The notes below the pieces were generated by a model. The model saw only the letters and a list, made by a program, of their open reading frames with translations, did no database searches and was not told the DNA's origin. A stretch of 64,000 nt of DNA, taken from Tigriopus japonicus. Lineage: Eukaryota; Arthropoda; Copepoda; Harpacticoida; Harpacticidae. The translations under genes and the position numbers were made by a program. This document shows, in pieces, positions 11,653 through 23,802 of the stretch. Every line of letters begins with the position of its first letter. Within the stretch, counting starts at the first letter, position 1. The stretch spans positions 3,506,156 to 3,570,155 of the forward strand of contig CM021312.1 in the NCBI GenBank assembly GCA_010645155.1, in the 5' to 3' direction.

Positions 11653-14600
11653 AGGAACTGGGGAGGGAAAAAGGACGAGAGAAAGAGATTGGAGATAAGA
11701 GAATTGAAGCTTCTCGGCTTCCTGAGCTTTCAAGTTGAAATCACGCTTTGAACTGGAATCCATCTCTTTTGGAGGCAAATTCCATCGATCCCACCAACTT
11801 GTCTCCATCGTTCTCATTCTTTGACTTGGAAGGTGCCTGTAAATGCACTACGGTACGTTACGTGGTTGACCCACAATCACCGACCAGGATAGGATTCCTA
11901 TTGTTTTCTCAGATCACCCAAAAGGTTCGAGTTCTTCGAACTCGATCAATATGAAAGCCTGAAACAAAATGTACTGAAGCTGACCCAATATGAGAGCATT
12001 AAGTCAATAATGTCGTGGCGTTCGAGGTATTGGGTGTTATTCAGCTTACTTTTTGACCAATAACCACGTTAGTTTCATTAATTTTTGCCATAGGTACATT
12101 CATTCTTCATTCTTTTGGCCACAAATTGTTTGGTCGAACCGATATAACTTGTGATTTACGGCACTTGAGAATTTTAAACTCATTTTTTTGGGCACACACA
12201 GGCTTGCAAGTATTGCGTGTTTCTCAAATATACTGAGGTGTGAAAAAGTGCTGTACCTTTCAGATTTTGAGCTTGGAAATAAGTTGTATGAAATACTCAA
12301 AATTACACTGAGCATTGCAAATTTCAGAACCAATCCTGTCTTCATAAAACGAAGACAATCGATGAAGAAATCAAAATTAAAACTGAAGCTAACCTATCAA
12401 TAGACTTTAGCAGGTGTTATCGCCCCCAAAGAGACAATTTTGATCTTCTCAAATTACAGAAGATTTCTAAAAATTCACTTGAATGAACCATCCTCAAGCT
12501 TGAATAATGTAATCTGAAATTTGGTCCATATCGGGTGGAAGGGTTTCCTTGTAAGTGTCCTTAGTCAATATCAATATGATATTTTTATTTCGAAACCGTG
12601 GTGGTCAATTCTGATTCTTAACTTCTTTGTTTGTCTTCTTGTGTTTTCTCAGCTTTGACTTGATTTTTTTTGTATCCGATCAAAGACATCGGTAGGTATC
12701 GACTGTTCATAGTTCTAGCGCACTTGATCATTAATCAACGAATCATGGAAGAATTAGGCTTGACCAGAGATTTGTCCAATGCAAAATATGGTCTTGTTTC
12801 TTCGGTATCGAGACTTGGAATGCGTTTGCGGTCACAACCATGGACCGATATTCAGCAGAAGCTGGCAAGTTTTGCCAACCTAGGCCTCGTTGCTCATTCC
12901 AAGACTCAAACATGAACTGGATACTAAACCTTCCAAATCCGTCATGAAGTCAAATCACTGGCAAAACTAACCAGATGACTCCCAAACTCGGTACCTCAAT
13001 GATCGTTCCTCTAATTCTGAGGTCCGGATTTTCCCTCAGTGGTCAACTTGATCAGGTGATTGATCACGACAAATCAGTTCAAGCGCTTTGATATTTTGGT
13101 GAACTGCCTGCCAGCCATTGTCTTGTGGTAATGTGAACTGGAATCCGGGGTCGTGTCTGTCTCTGGAGCAAAGAGCAATCCGGTAGACCTGGAAAAAGCT
13201 AACTAAGGATCATCATCATCATCAACAACTTCGAGTCCACAAGTTCGATTGTACTCATCCGTGCCTCCGACCACATAGAGCACCGAATTTAGACCCAGAT
13301 TTTCAAACTCCAAATTTGGTGACGCCTCATTTCTCAAGCTCAAAGCCTCGCGGGAACTCTTTACTAGAGTTTCATGGCAACACCGTGGTTCTTTCCACTA
13401 AAATGTGCAACTGGTGCTTGAGGGTGACGATGTTGGACAAATATGAAACTCCACAATAGGCAATGGTCGCAATGCTTCAGTTCGATTATGGTCTTGACGA
13501 TCGAAAAGAGTTGTCTAATAGTGTGGCTGGGATGGAAGCTACTCCATTTTAGATCAACTAGGCCTTCTGTGGTTTGATAACAAAGAGACTGCACTCTGCC
13601 TCTCTATGGGCTTGATCTACTACTGCCGCACTATTAGTCTAGAATCTCGATGGACCCGAACATAAAGCCCCGATCAACCCGAAGAAAGGACCCCTTGACG
13701 ACGCACATATAAACACAAACTGATGAAGAAGCTCCGTACGTATGTACGGATGGATGGTTGTAGGTAAGTGAAGAAGTTCCAACCCCGAATCAAACCATCA
13801 GCCGACTGTTTATGGAGCAATGATAAAAGGAGACTCATAAACCACGGAGCACTGACGGATGAAAGCCATTTGGATTTGGAGGTCATTCCCAAATTCGGAT
13901 CAGATCAAGCCCTTTTTTTCCCGGACCCAGAAACGAATGAACGGTGGGTGCAATCAGCATTTTGATAGGTATGGATTTCCAACGAGTCGATTTGGAGCCA
14001 GGAGTATTTGCAATCAAGAGAGAATGCAACCCAAAACACATATGTACTTATGGAGCCAGTTTAGTATGTTAACACGCATACTGTACATAGAGAAGTGGTG
14101 GCATGCTGGTCAGTCAGAGTTGCCCGATAGCGATCGCCTGTTTGTCCAAGGCAGGAAGAAATTCATTTGCCTTTCAGAGCCTCGGCTCAGTGTCAACGAT
14201 ACATTTCCAGAGATCGCCATCACCACCGTCGTCGTCATCATCATGAGACTCATCAGCATTAGCCAACAACATGGCCTGAGAAGTCCATCGCCCAAGACTC
14301 TGAATCCGAATGTTGGATCTCGAGCAGAGAGATGGGGCGAGGTATTTCCCTCACGAAAGCCCGACTGATTCGTTGGTCGTCCAGCAGTGTGAGAGTTATG
14401 GTTTTCTACGAGTTTGACATTTTTTCTCAGATTTGGGCCACGATAGCCAAAAAGCCATCATGAACTACTTGTCGTAGAAACGCAACGAAAACAGGGAAAC
14501 CATACCTTCTGTCCATGGCTGCTATGATCTGCTTTGATTTCAATCCCTATTGGCAGGCAGTGAGTGATTGGATTTCGCCTCGGAAACATCCCAAGAACTC

Positions 14601-16422
14601 AGTACCACCTCCTCTTCCTCCGCGTCAGCAGCTTCCGAGATGTCGGTCAGTGTGACTGCCCGAGAAATTGCCATCTAGAACTGTCTAAAGAAGTAGAGGC
14701 AAGTAGTAAAAGTGAAGCGTTGATAGAGTGCTCAGAAGTGTAATTCTGTCATGATCAGAATCACGAACAGCTCTTATTTTTCCATACTCTAACCAGTGGA
14801 GGTTAGAAGTGAGATTGGTTGGTAGCCGTCTCCTTCTGATCCTTATATGGTCACACGAGGAGATCACTGAAATCGATTCTCATCTTAATCTGAGAGAAGT
14901 CGGCCAAAATGAAATAGAAAAAAATGGAGCCTGACTGGGAATTGATCCGAGGCTCCCAAAACCAAGAGAAACAAGGTGAAGGACTCAGCGTGGTTCTCGC
15001 CAATATCTCACAACCAGATCTCGGATTTTGATACTTTCGTTTCAAGTTCACCTCGTTGTACTTGATTGGTTCGTTCGTTGGCTTTCGGGATAAGCAGAGA
15101 GAATAGGATGAAGGAAAAAGTAGACAGTATTGCACTAGATGGTCTGCGCAAGGATAGTTTATAAATATAGATGGAGAAAACACTACAAATTCACCAACGT
15201 TATCTATGAGAGTCTTCAATTCCGTGAAAACAAAAAAAATGGAGTATTTTATGCTTTCAATATTTGAAAGAAAAAAACATCCAGAGCTGAAGTCCCTCTA
15301 TGGTAACGTCGCTATGATTATGTCCATTGAACTAGTAAACTACGGAACACTCGAGGGAAGGAAACCCTGGTGAGAGCTGAAAATGTTTTTGCGCCCAGGT
15401 AACCATTTGGTCTAGTTAGTGCCTTTCAGGTTTACACCCATGCAAAGTGATTTTTACATCAGATAAACTCTTTACGATTTTCACAGTTGAAAAAAATGTC
15501 CCCTCCAACCCCCTATTGTCGTCGAGAAACCAGACCAATCTCAATGATCTAGTTCAGACTCACAACAAAGGCCAAAAAGGCTCAATCAGACAGACTGAAC
15601 AGCGTTGTCCCCGTCAGCTTGATCGTCATGTCTTGGTGGTTTGAACGGTTGCAAAGTGAAGGTAGGGCAGTAGTAGTTGGTTTGGAATTTAATTTCACAG
15701 CTCCTCGAATATCTGTTTCTACAAGTCAGGTGTCTCGAAAAGTGACAGTTCTAATAATGTTCCGACAGCTACACCCCAAAAACCATCCGCCACTGGTGTT
15801 CTGTCTCTCGCATGCAAAACCATCTCATGAATACGTCGGTAGATTCCACTTGTAAAATGGGCATGACTGAGAAGTAATCTCACGAGGTCTGAAAAGAGTG
15901 TTCATACCGTTTACACGTGTAGCCAAGGAAGCAGTTGGTCAAATGGTTGAGCCCCCACCAGCCAATTGTTCAATTTCAAGCCCACGGAGAAGATCACAAC
16001 CAAGTTAACTAAGATATATAGTGACAGTCTGGAATGTAGAGCGTTCAAGTGCAAGAATACCACGGACAACAACACTGTACTCAAGCTCTACTCTCAATCT
16101 AGTAAGGCCGCCAAACTACGTATTGGGTTCAATTTCTCACCCCCAAAAGTGAGCGGGGTTGCTTGGTTGGATCTTATTTTGGAAGTAAATAAGCATCGGC
16201 ATTCTTCACTTGGAACGAACGAAGAAGGAAATAAGGGCAGCTAAATTAAGCTGGAGGAACTTTGAACCTAGAATTAGTGGAATCAGTTCGCTGAAACAAT
16301 GCTAGAACGGGAATTTGAGTTTCGAAGTCTCGTTCTTAAAGAGAAAACACCATTGGCAGGTTATTTTCATGACGCTCCTCGAGTTTTGGGAAAGTTTGAT
16401 CTCAATCAAGGGAATCAATTAA

Positions 16423-16494
16423 GGGAGGAGACGTGGTGTAGTGGGTAGCGCAGTTTCCTGTAGTGAGAGAGGTCCCAGGTTCGGTTCTTCTCCC
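16423..16494 (+). repeat. tRNA-like relic, probably a SINE head or tRNA pseudogene
   Basis: The segment is 72 bases, the length of a tRNA without CCA. The ends GGGAGGA and TTCTCCC can pair as an acceptor stem with one weak position. A box-A-like TGGTGTAGTGGG and a box-B-like GGTTCGGTTC lie at the expected places. The T stem and the anticodon loop are degenerate (no T before the anticodon), so it is not a working tRNA. It shares spaced blocks (TA.TGG.TAG, TTCCT, GAGGTC, GGTTCG) with the relic at 48391-48465, which suggests a common tRNA-derived repeat family. Confidence 0.5.
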
Positions 16495-17683
16495 CGACCC
16501 TTCTTAAGGACACTTTTGGACGTTAGGTCATACCCAGAGATGGAGAACCAATCTGATACCGGACATGAGAATGCTTATCGGAAAAAATGGATGATGTGAT
16601 GGCTGGCTTCGCTGGCCGGGTGAGGCTCAACCCTCCGACCGTAGCACCCAATAATCCCCCCAAAAAATCAGCCAAAAGAACACAAATAATGACATCATGA
16701 GTGATAATTGAATTCAAAATTAACCCTGCTACTCAAAAGAATCCAGTAAAATTAAGACACATCATCATAACAGGGATGATCATTAAATGCAAGAAAAAAT
16801 CACGCCGCTTTGATCATCTCGTTAAGAGGGTAACACTAAGAATATTTCGAATTTAAAGGTGGCCGTTTGGCATCATTAACAATCACTAGTAAGACGCAAT
16901 CGATATCCTTCACACTTAACTGTTTCTCGCAAGTATGATTAAAGTTTTTGAAGGCACACTTTTTATCGGCCTCCCTGTAAGTGTAAATCTTGCCCTGGAC
17001 ACAAAATTCAAAATGTGGCAACAAGCAACAAAGTAAGTCCAAATCTAGGAGTTTTCGAGGCGAATCGAATTTCTAACGCAGCTGTGATCACGTACGTAGA
17101 CACATTTGATATCAGATTCATATTTAACTCAAAACCTTTGTTTGGTGAAGTCCTATCACCCTGATGAATAAGGATAGGTAGTCAAGGTCAGGTGTTGGCT
17201 GTGCCGTTTATCAACCCTTTACGTTTTTCGTCTAGAAATGGGTCGCCCAAGATAAACCGCCGTGACCATGATCACTCAAGTTTTCGTTGTTGAAAAAGCT
17301 AAGGGGATGTCAAGAGCCGTCAAATGGCCCCGCCTTTGGCCCGCCCTTGCTCGACTTCGACTACTTGTCTTGGACCACGAAAATAAATCTTCAACGAGCT
17401 TCAAAGGGATCCTGATCATCTCTAGGAGCATTTGAACAAATTGGGTTACTAAATAGATCGCCAACTCGCATTTTTTCGTACTTAAAGGAAGCAAGTAAAA
17501 TGTAATGCTGAAGAAATATTCTAGAATCGAGTGGTTTACCCCCTTGGGAGCTAAGTAAGTCTAGTCTTGAAGGTGAAGTGGACCTTGGGATGTGTCTTCT
17601 CGACGTTCACTTTTGACCACATAAATCTCGGCCCAATTTAGAATCTGTCAGATTGAAAGTAATGGGAGTACCAAATTACTCAT

Positions 17684-17740
17684 GGATATGGCTCAACCAG
17701 CCCCGCTAGTGAGTACTCTCAACCCGGGTTCGAACCATCC
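17684..17740 (+). repeat. Weak tRNA-derived box A/box B relic
   Basis: A box-A-like TGGCTCAACCAG is followed about 40 bases later by GGGTTCGAACC, a good box B. The segment ends in ATCC opposite a GGAT at its start. At 57 bases it is too short for a full tRNA, so it is at best a deleted tRNA or SINE head. Confidence 0.25.
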
Positions 17741-18100
17741 AGAGTGGCCTGAATCGAATAAATCTTGTGAAGATTAGAACGACCAACGCAAACTACTCGA
17801 ACTCTCAGAATTGAACTTAGGTAGGTCTTGGTTGGAATCGACAAAAAAAGCTAGCTTTGGACGTAGAAAGAAAACCCGACGTTCGAGACGTGATCAAAGT
17901 GAAGGAAATGGACTAATTTGTGATGTGGGTAAGAACCCCATTTTTATGAATATGTAAATTAATTGAGCCCCACCCACCCACCCAACACCTGCCTGACATG
18001 GACGAACATAAAGCTAATGTGATTAAATTAAGGGGGCAAGATTCGACGTGGTCTGTCTCATGTGCGAGCATGAATGGAACTCTTTATTTCTGCACACACA

Positions 18101-18133
18101 CTCACTCACTCACTCACTCACTCACTCACTCAC
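18101..18133 (+). repeat. (CTCA)n microsatellite
   Basis: Eight perfect tetranucleotide units. Confidence 0.95.
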
Positions 18134-21100
18134 AGTGGTTTGCCTATGGTTAACCCTTATTTTCTCCTAATTTGGCCCACCCTATTTACGGATTAACTTC
18201 TTCCAACGCTCAACCTTGTGCCACAGGCAACCACTACAACATGCTGCATTGCACACACAAAGGACCAGCAAATTAGGGATCAAATCCAGGTGGAAGCTAA
18301 TACCGACCTGATTTTGGACAATCTTTGACTCCAATGTGGAATAGATCTTGATAACTCTCTTTAGGGTCGTTTTCTTGTACAAGGAGCGGTTTCATTAAAA
18401 AAACTAGCAATTCATTTTTCATTTTTTCTAACCTCTTTTTTAGCACAAAATGTCTGGTCGGAAATGAATGGGTGCTTGGTTAATGTGTCGTTGTTCACCT
18501 ACATTCCCAGTTCTTGATACCAAACCAGCATTGAACCACTTGCCGTTTGGGGAAGTGAGTGAGTGGTGCTTGGTTGGCTCCTCACAGAGGCTCAACCATC
18601 TCAACCACCACCGTGTCTAAGTAAATCGGGGAGCTAAGAACCATGAAGCACTCGGCCCGAGTGAGTGAACTATTAGAACCATTGTTTTCTGATAGACCAT
18701 GTAAAATTTGGGGCGTTCTACAAAGATCTCGCTGCATTGTTAGCGTTAAACCCTTCACAAAAAGAGCTCTTGAGCTTCAAAAGAGAATCACGGGCAAAAA
18801 GACAAGAACTAAACGAGGCCAAACCAACTCAAAAGAGTCTCACCATCGACAAAGCTATGAATGATACTAACACGTACTTATGCTGTACTCTTACCACTTG
18901 CTCAATCAAACCACTTGTGCTAATGTATCATGATCTGGTGGTGGTCGAGACTCGGCGAATAAATAAAAGGGATTCCAAAACTGACTGTCTTTTCGTGTTG
19001 GGGTGATTATTTATGATTGCTCAAAGAAATTCCTCTCGAAGCTCACGATTCCGGGATCTGTGTGCGTGTGTGTATCGTTTGTTGATGGAGCCATATTCAT
19101 GCGTAATTTATTGTTGGATCAAGGAGCTCGTCATCATCGACCTCGAACCAACAACCGCCGACCTAAACCCCGGACAATTTGCCAAATGATGGTGGCCCCC
19201 GTCATGAATGGTTTTAATTGCGTCATGACTTCTCGACAACCAACGACAAAATCCCATCCTTTAGCTCATCATCATATTTACCCATCTCAACACGACCATC
19301 ACTTAAGGACATTTCGATCATGAAATGGCCATTGTCCACGATCAGTCAGTCTCATGACAGGCTTTCACAATTCTAGGAATTGCTCAAACCACTAGGTATC
19401 CAAGGTAAAAGATCTGTCTCATATCGGGCACCCAAATTCAAATCTGTTTGAATTTGAGAAGAGGGGGGATGCATATTCAGTAAGAACCATCGTCCAAATG
19501 TCGTCCAGTTCAGAAAAACCAACGACATCATCGCATTCATCCCCGACTGACTCGAATTGCTACAAATTGTGAATATCATCATCTATTTCAGTTCACGTTC
19601 GATTACGGTCCTGGCTGAATCTTGGTCCCACGTTTGTCCAATTCAGGTACAGCTTCAAAGGGACCGATCATGCCTTGAGGGACTGTAGGAAAGTGATTTG
19701 ATTCATCAGCGATTCATATTCATGCGCGGACATTGTGTATCTGTTGATCCAGCCTGATGTTGGACTTTGAATGAGCGAACAGAAGCAAAGCAAAATCGTA
19801 GCTGTCATCAAAGCCTCTCTCATGGTTGGTGGTTGGTTGTCGTTTTCGGTCCAACAACCAGATCAGTGGTTGGTGGACCGTTCGTAAGTAGAAAGAGATC
19901 GGCTGTTCACCCGTCAGTCACCCTTACGTCCGGACGGAAAAAAGCCTTGATTGCTGCTGAGTCATTCAGGGTGACCATCTGCTACTTGGTGTATCCTCTG
20001 GTTAGTTATTGGTAGGAAAGGCGCCCATCAGTGGAAACTATGTAAATTCGGGTGGAAGACCTGCCCCAATTCCGAGCAGGGAGCTCATTTCCAATGCTCA
20101 GATCAAAGATGGACATGACATCGCAGAGGAAACATGTGGAACATGCTCTGGCAGCACCTTTGTAGCGAGAAGGTTGTTATCACAAGTTGTCGAAAATGTG
20201 GGCAAGAAGGGAAACGTGGAAGTTGCAAGATGTATTCAAAATGACGAGGAGAAGGAAGACCAGCTTGATTCAATGGGATCATCTCCTTTTGAAACTGGGC
20301 GTGCAAAGAAAACCCTGAGCAAATGGAGTACTACTAGTTTGAACAGACATTATTACACGACATACAGAAGAGTCGGTGCCAAGCGGTCTAATTGAAAGTT
20401 TCGTTTGGCACCTATCTTCTTCTTCTTTTTTCTCTTCGTCATTCACTTGGTCCACTTTACCCACGGTAGTTTTGCCACAAATGGTGCTGGTGTTCTCACT
20501 TGGACTGACTGAGAGACAGACGGACAGACGGACGTTCTCGAAGGACTTCCTATGAGCATTTGCCAAAATAATGCCGCTGGACATCATCAACTCGCACAAC
20601 CACCGTCGTCATCCTCATCATTATCATCATCACCATGATGGCCGTCAATGGGTTTGGCCGAGTGATTAGGTGAGTATGCTTGTGCATGCTCAAATTAATA
20701 CTAATGACGGGCCCTATCAATGAAACCATCCTTCGTCACACTGGAAATTATCCACCTTGATTCCTCTTTCTTTTAAAGTTCTTGATAGATAAAATGTCTG
20801 TTTGAGAATGATACCTTTTCTTGAGACAAGAATATAAGCGGTAGGGTTATTGAGGTCAGGTATTGGTTTGATTTCCTTCCATTGTAGAAATTAATCAAGG
20901 TGTTTCCCCAAAGGAAACCCCGCAAAAGGAGATTTGGTTGGTTGTGCTCATGTCTGTTTAAAGCTCAATTCGTGGTAAGGCTTTTAGAGCAGTTTTTTCT
21001 AAAGCAAACAAATGAATGCTCTTATGATTATGGGTTCGAACATGAGATAGCATCTATTCGTAAAAGGGTTGGTAGAAGTTGCTCTGCTTGCTGTTTGAGC

Positions 21101-22567
21101 ATCAATATGCCGTCACCGCGTTCGTACTTTGTGCGACTGGCCAACAGACGGCAAACGAAATCAAAGAATGAGCTCCGGAATATCCAACCCTTGGTGGAAT
21201 ATTCATGGGGTCGTCATTTCTCAAACAAAGCTGCAATTTGGCCTTTAAATCATACCACCTAGATCACCATCTTATAATCCGTCAACTGATGGGAACGATG
21301 TCGTATTTTGAAGTATTTTTAGAGCTTTTCAACCGTCGGCTGAAAGTCAAATCCAGACTCGACAGTTGAGGGGGTCCAAATTGCGCAAAAATTTCTAATT
21401 ACATAATGTATTGTCAGTCAACAATCATGTGTTAAGAAAAATAGAGAAGAATGTTAGAAAATAAACCTGATAATAGCGGATAACGAATGATACGAATACT
21501 TTCAACCATTGGAGGCTTCTTTTGCGCCATGACTTTGTTCCTTTAGACTGAACTCTTCAAGGAAAAGTATCATTGCGGCTCAAAGATTAATGCCCTGACC
21601 ACAAAAAAGCTTGCACCAAATAAATCCCCTTCTACTTATAGGTGAAGATGGAGAGAAGTCAATTCGCCACCAAGTTGTCACGCAATTCAATCGTGGGACA
21701 AAGAAATAGGAGAGCCAAAACATTCAACGAGACTTTTACCTTCACATGTTTTCAATGCTTCGTTCTAAAAATAAAGGCTTGAAATAATGAAATTGACGAT
21801 AATTTAAGGACATCTTACATTCTTCCCCTGTCAATACAGCAATAGAACATGTTTTCAAACCTGCCCTAAATCCTCATATTTGAGCCAAGGCTAGAACAAA
21901 TCCATCGATAAACCCTACAGTCTTTTGATGAAAAGTATTTGGTACATGAGCGTATTTGCAATAAACAAAGCACAAATTGCAACTTCCAAATTTTGTCATC
22001 TTCCACTTGGGACATGACTCGAGTGATTAGGGTCCGGTTTTAAAACCATCGAGTCGATCGTCCTTGTCGAACTTTATGGCTCCTCCTGTAAATCAGTTTT
22101 TGCTTCGATGTTTGCCGCCGATATACTAGAATCAAGTTTTGAAGAACCCAATGTCCTGAAGTCGTCAATTGGCAAAATTGACAAATGAGCGTTTGGGCCA
22201 TGTTTGTTACGAGAATGATTGAGGCTCAAATTTGTTCCGACAAGATGTTTCGTGGAAAGAGTGTGAGAATTGGTCAATCAAGCTGTGGTGGGCGTGAATT
22301 ATTTATGTCCAACAGGTTGAAATGGTTGGTCTATTTTTAACCGACATAACCGATTGTCCAAAAGTTTCTGTTTTTCTTGAATTTCTTGACTGCCACACCC
22401 TTTGACAGGCTTTAAAACCCCTTATTTTAGAGCTTTAGTAACGAATCCCCAAGGATTTGAAAAGCTGAAAAGTAAAGGCTACCTTGAATCAACACTATTT
22501 TCAGATTTAGTTTTACAAACGAATCATTTAAATGAAAATGAAGACATCAAATTGGGGCTTGAATGGT

Positions 22568-22575
22568 GTTATGAG
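22568..22575. repeat. Target-site duplication, left
   Basis: GTTATGAG immediately before the left inverted repeat; 7 of 8 match the right copy at 23174-23181. Confidence 0.75.
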
Positions 22576-23173
22576 CAGGGCCACAAGATAGTTGTAAATT
22601 ACAATTTTTGTCCAAAATTACATAAATGGGGAAAAATTTACATAAATGTGGTTAAATTGCCTGTTTCAGTGAAACTGCTTTGGAAAAATGTTTAATTTTA
22701 CAACAAAGTCAAGATAAACAAGCCAGAATATACAGCGCATTACATTTGTTACTAAGAATATTTAGTTTATCACCAGGCCCGCTAGATAGTTGTAAGTGAC
22801 ATTTTATATTGTAGTTACAAAAATGTGCAATTTTTGTCCAAAACAACAAAAATTGGGAAAATTTCGAAAAAATGTGGAAAAATGGCTGTTCTGTTGAGAA
22901 TGATCTACAAAAAGGATGTCAAAATCAAAATACGAATAAAAACGATTAAATTTGCAACAATTGTGACAAGTATAATTATTTTAGCATCTTTTACTACCTA
23001 AGAAACAAAATTTAGATGATGCAAGTATGCAAAAGGTTAGTTTTTGAGGCACTATGTGACAAAATTACCAAAAAATTACCAAACAATCCGATTTTGTTAC
23101 ATTATTTCTCAAAAAACAATACCAAAAATAATACAGTTTTCAGCGATTTTTTTACATAAATTTGGTGGCCCTG
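22576..23173. mobile_element. Non-autonomous hAT-like DNA transposon (MITE)
   Basis: The 598-base AT-rich segment begins CAGGGCCAC and ends GTGGCCCTG, a perfect 9-base terminal inverted repeat of the CAGGG type common in hAT elements. Looser similarity (about 9 of 15) continues inside the repeat. It is flanked by GTTATGAG (22568-22575) and CTTATGAG (23174-23181), an 8-base target-site duplication with one mismatch; 8 bases is the hAT signature. There is no transposase reading frame inside, so it would need one supplied elsewhere. A second head-like copy, CAGGCCCGCTAGATAGTTG, starts at 22774 and repeats the subterminal region. This points to an internal duplication or nested insertion. The one mismatch in the duplication suggests the insertion is not very recent. 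Confidence 0.8.
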
Positions 23174-23181
23174 CTTATGAG
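23174..23181. repeat. Target-site duplication, right
   Basis: CTTATGAG immediately after the right inverted repeat. Confidence 0.75.
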
Positions 23182-23802
23182 CACCTTTAATTATTGCAAA
23201 ATAGAAAACCTTATTTCTCTTTTCATTGCAAATTTTAAGAGACAGTCTTTGGTCAATTGATTTCACAGTGTTATTCATTTTACAGACCCAATCACAATCC
23301 TTTTATTTCACTTTACAATAACGTCTTTTTGGAAAACAAATTAACAGTTACCGTTGCATGTAATTTTAACTCTGTAACCACTAACTATAACAGAAAATAT
23401 TTTGTCATTTGTTGCTTTGTCTGCAAATCATAGATTCAGAAACAAGAGAAACAAATCTGTGCAAAACAATTGTTCAAGAACAACACTATGGGTGAAAGTG
23501 ACATTATCATTGAAAAATCTGAACGAATGATACCAGCAATTATTCTGAATTCAAATTTAGTTGTAAAAGGATTAGAGGTCTGTTTGCAGAACACAGCCAA
23601 TTCTAGGATGATTTGTATCCAAGCTGAGAATAATATGTTTGCTTTAACTGATGACAATGAGATTTTACTGAGGCCTCTTCAAACAGGAAAAAAGATCCAT
23701 TCGTCCCCGAAATACTCCCTTAAGTCCGTTGTCACGTTTAGATTGAGAAAAAGCTACAGATTACTAGCACGAGCAAAAAATTCGCGCAATATTGTTAGAT
23801 GA
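23182..23802 (+). pseudogene. Possible decayed coding segment beside the transposon
   Basis: On the plus strand, three successive open stretches in shifting frames read like coding sequence: one with NYCKIENLISLFIANF, one with YRPNHNPFISLYNNVFLENK, and the longest (in frame from before ATG 23470 to a stop at 23802) with GLEVCLQNTANSRMICIQAE. Another open stretch, 22402-22575, ends inside the transposon at the left target site. Together they could be a gene broken by frameshifts and the insertion, exons of an unrecognised gene, or chance in AT-rich DNA. I recognise no domain. The leading candidate family by feel (a BTB/BACK-like helical repeat) is too weak to name. Confidence 0.15.

Larger units (their letters stand above)
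6571..22400. other. Gene-poor interval, proximal part (downstream of gene A)
   Basis: Short open frames occur on both strands but none exceeds background length or shows a recognisable domain. Visible contents are simple repeats (GAA at 8021-8040, AG at 10404-10434, GGTA at 11625-11652, CTCA at 18101-18133), a tRNA-like relic at 16423-16494 and a weaker A/B-box relic near 17684-17740. The rest is unremarkable DNA. Regulatory elements of the flanking genes could lie here, but I cannot point to any. Confidence 0.5.

Noticed and set aside
20009..20395. A 128-residue plus-strand frame
   Set aside because: No familiar motif, no start or splice support and no neighbouring exons; kept as background.
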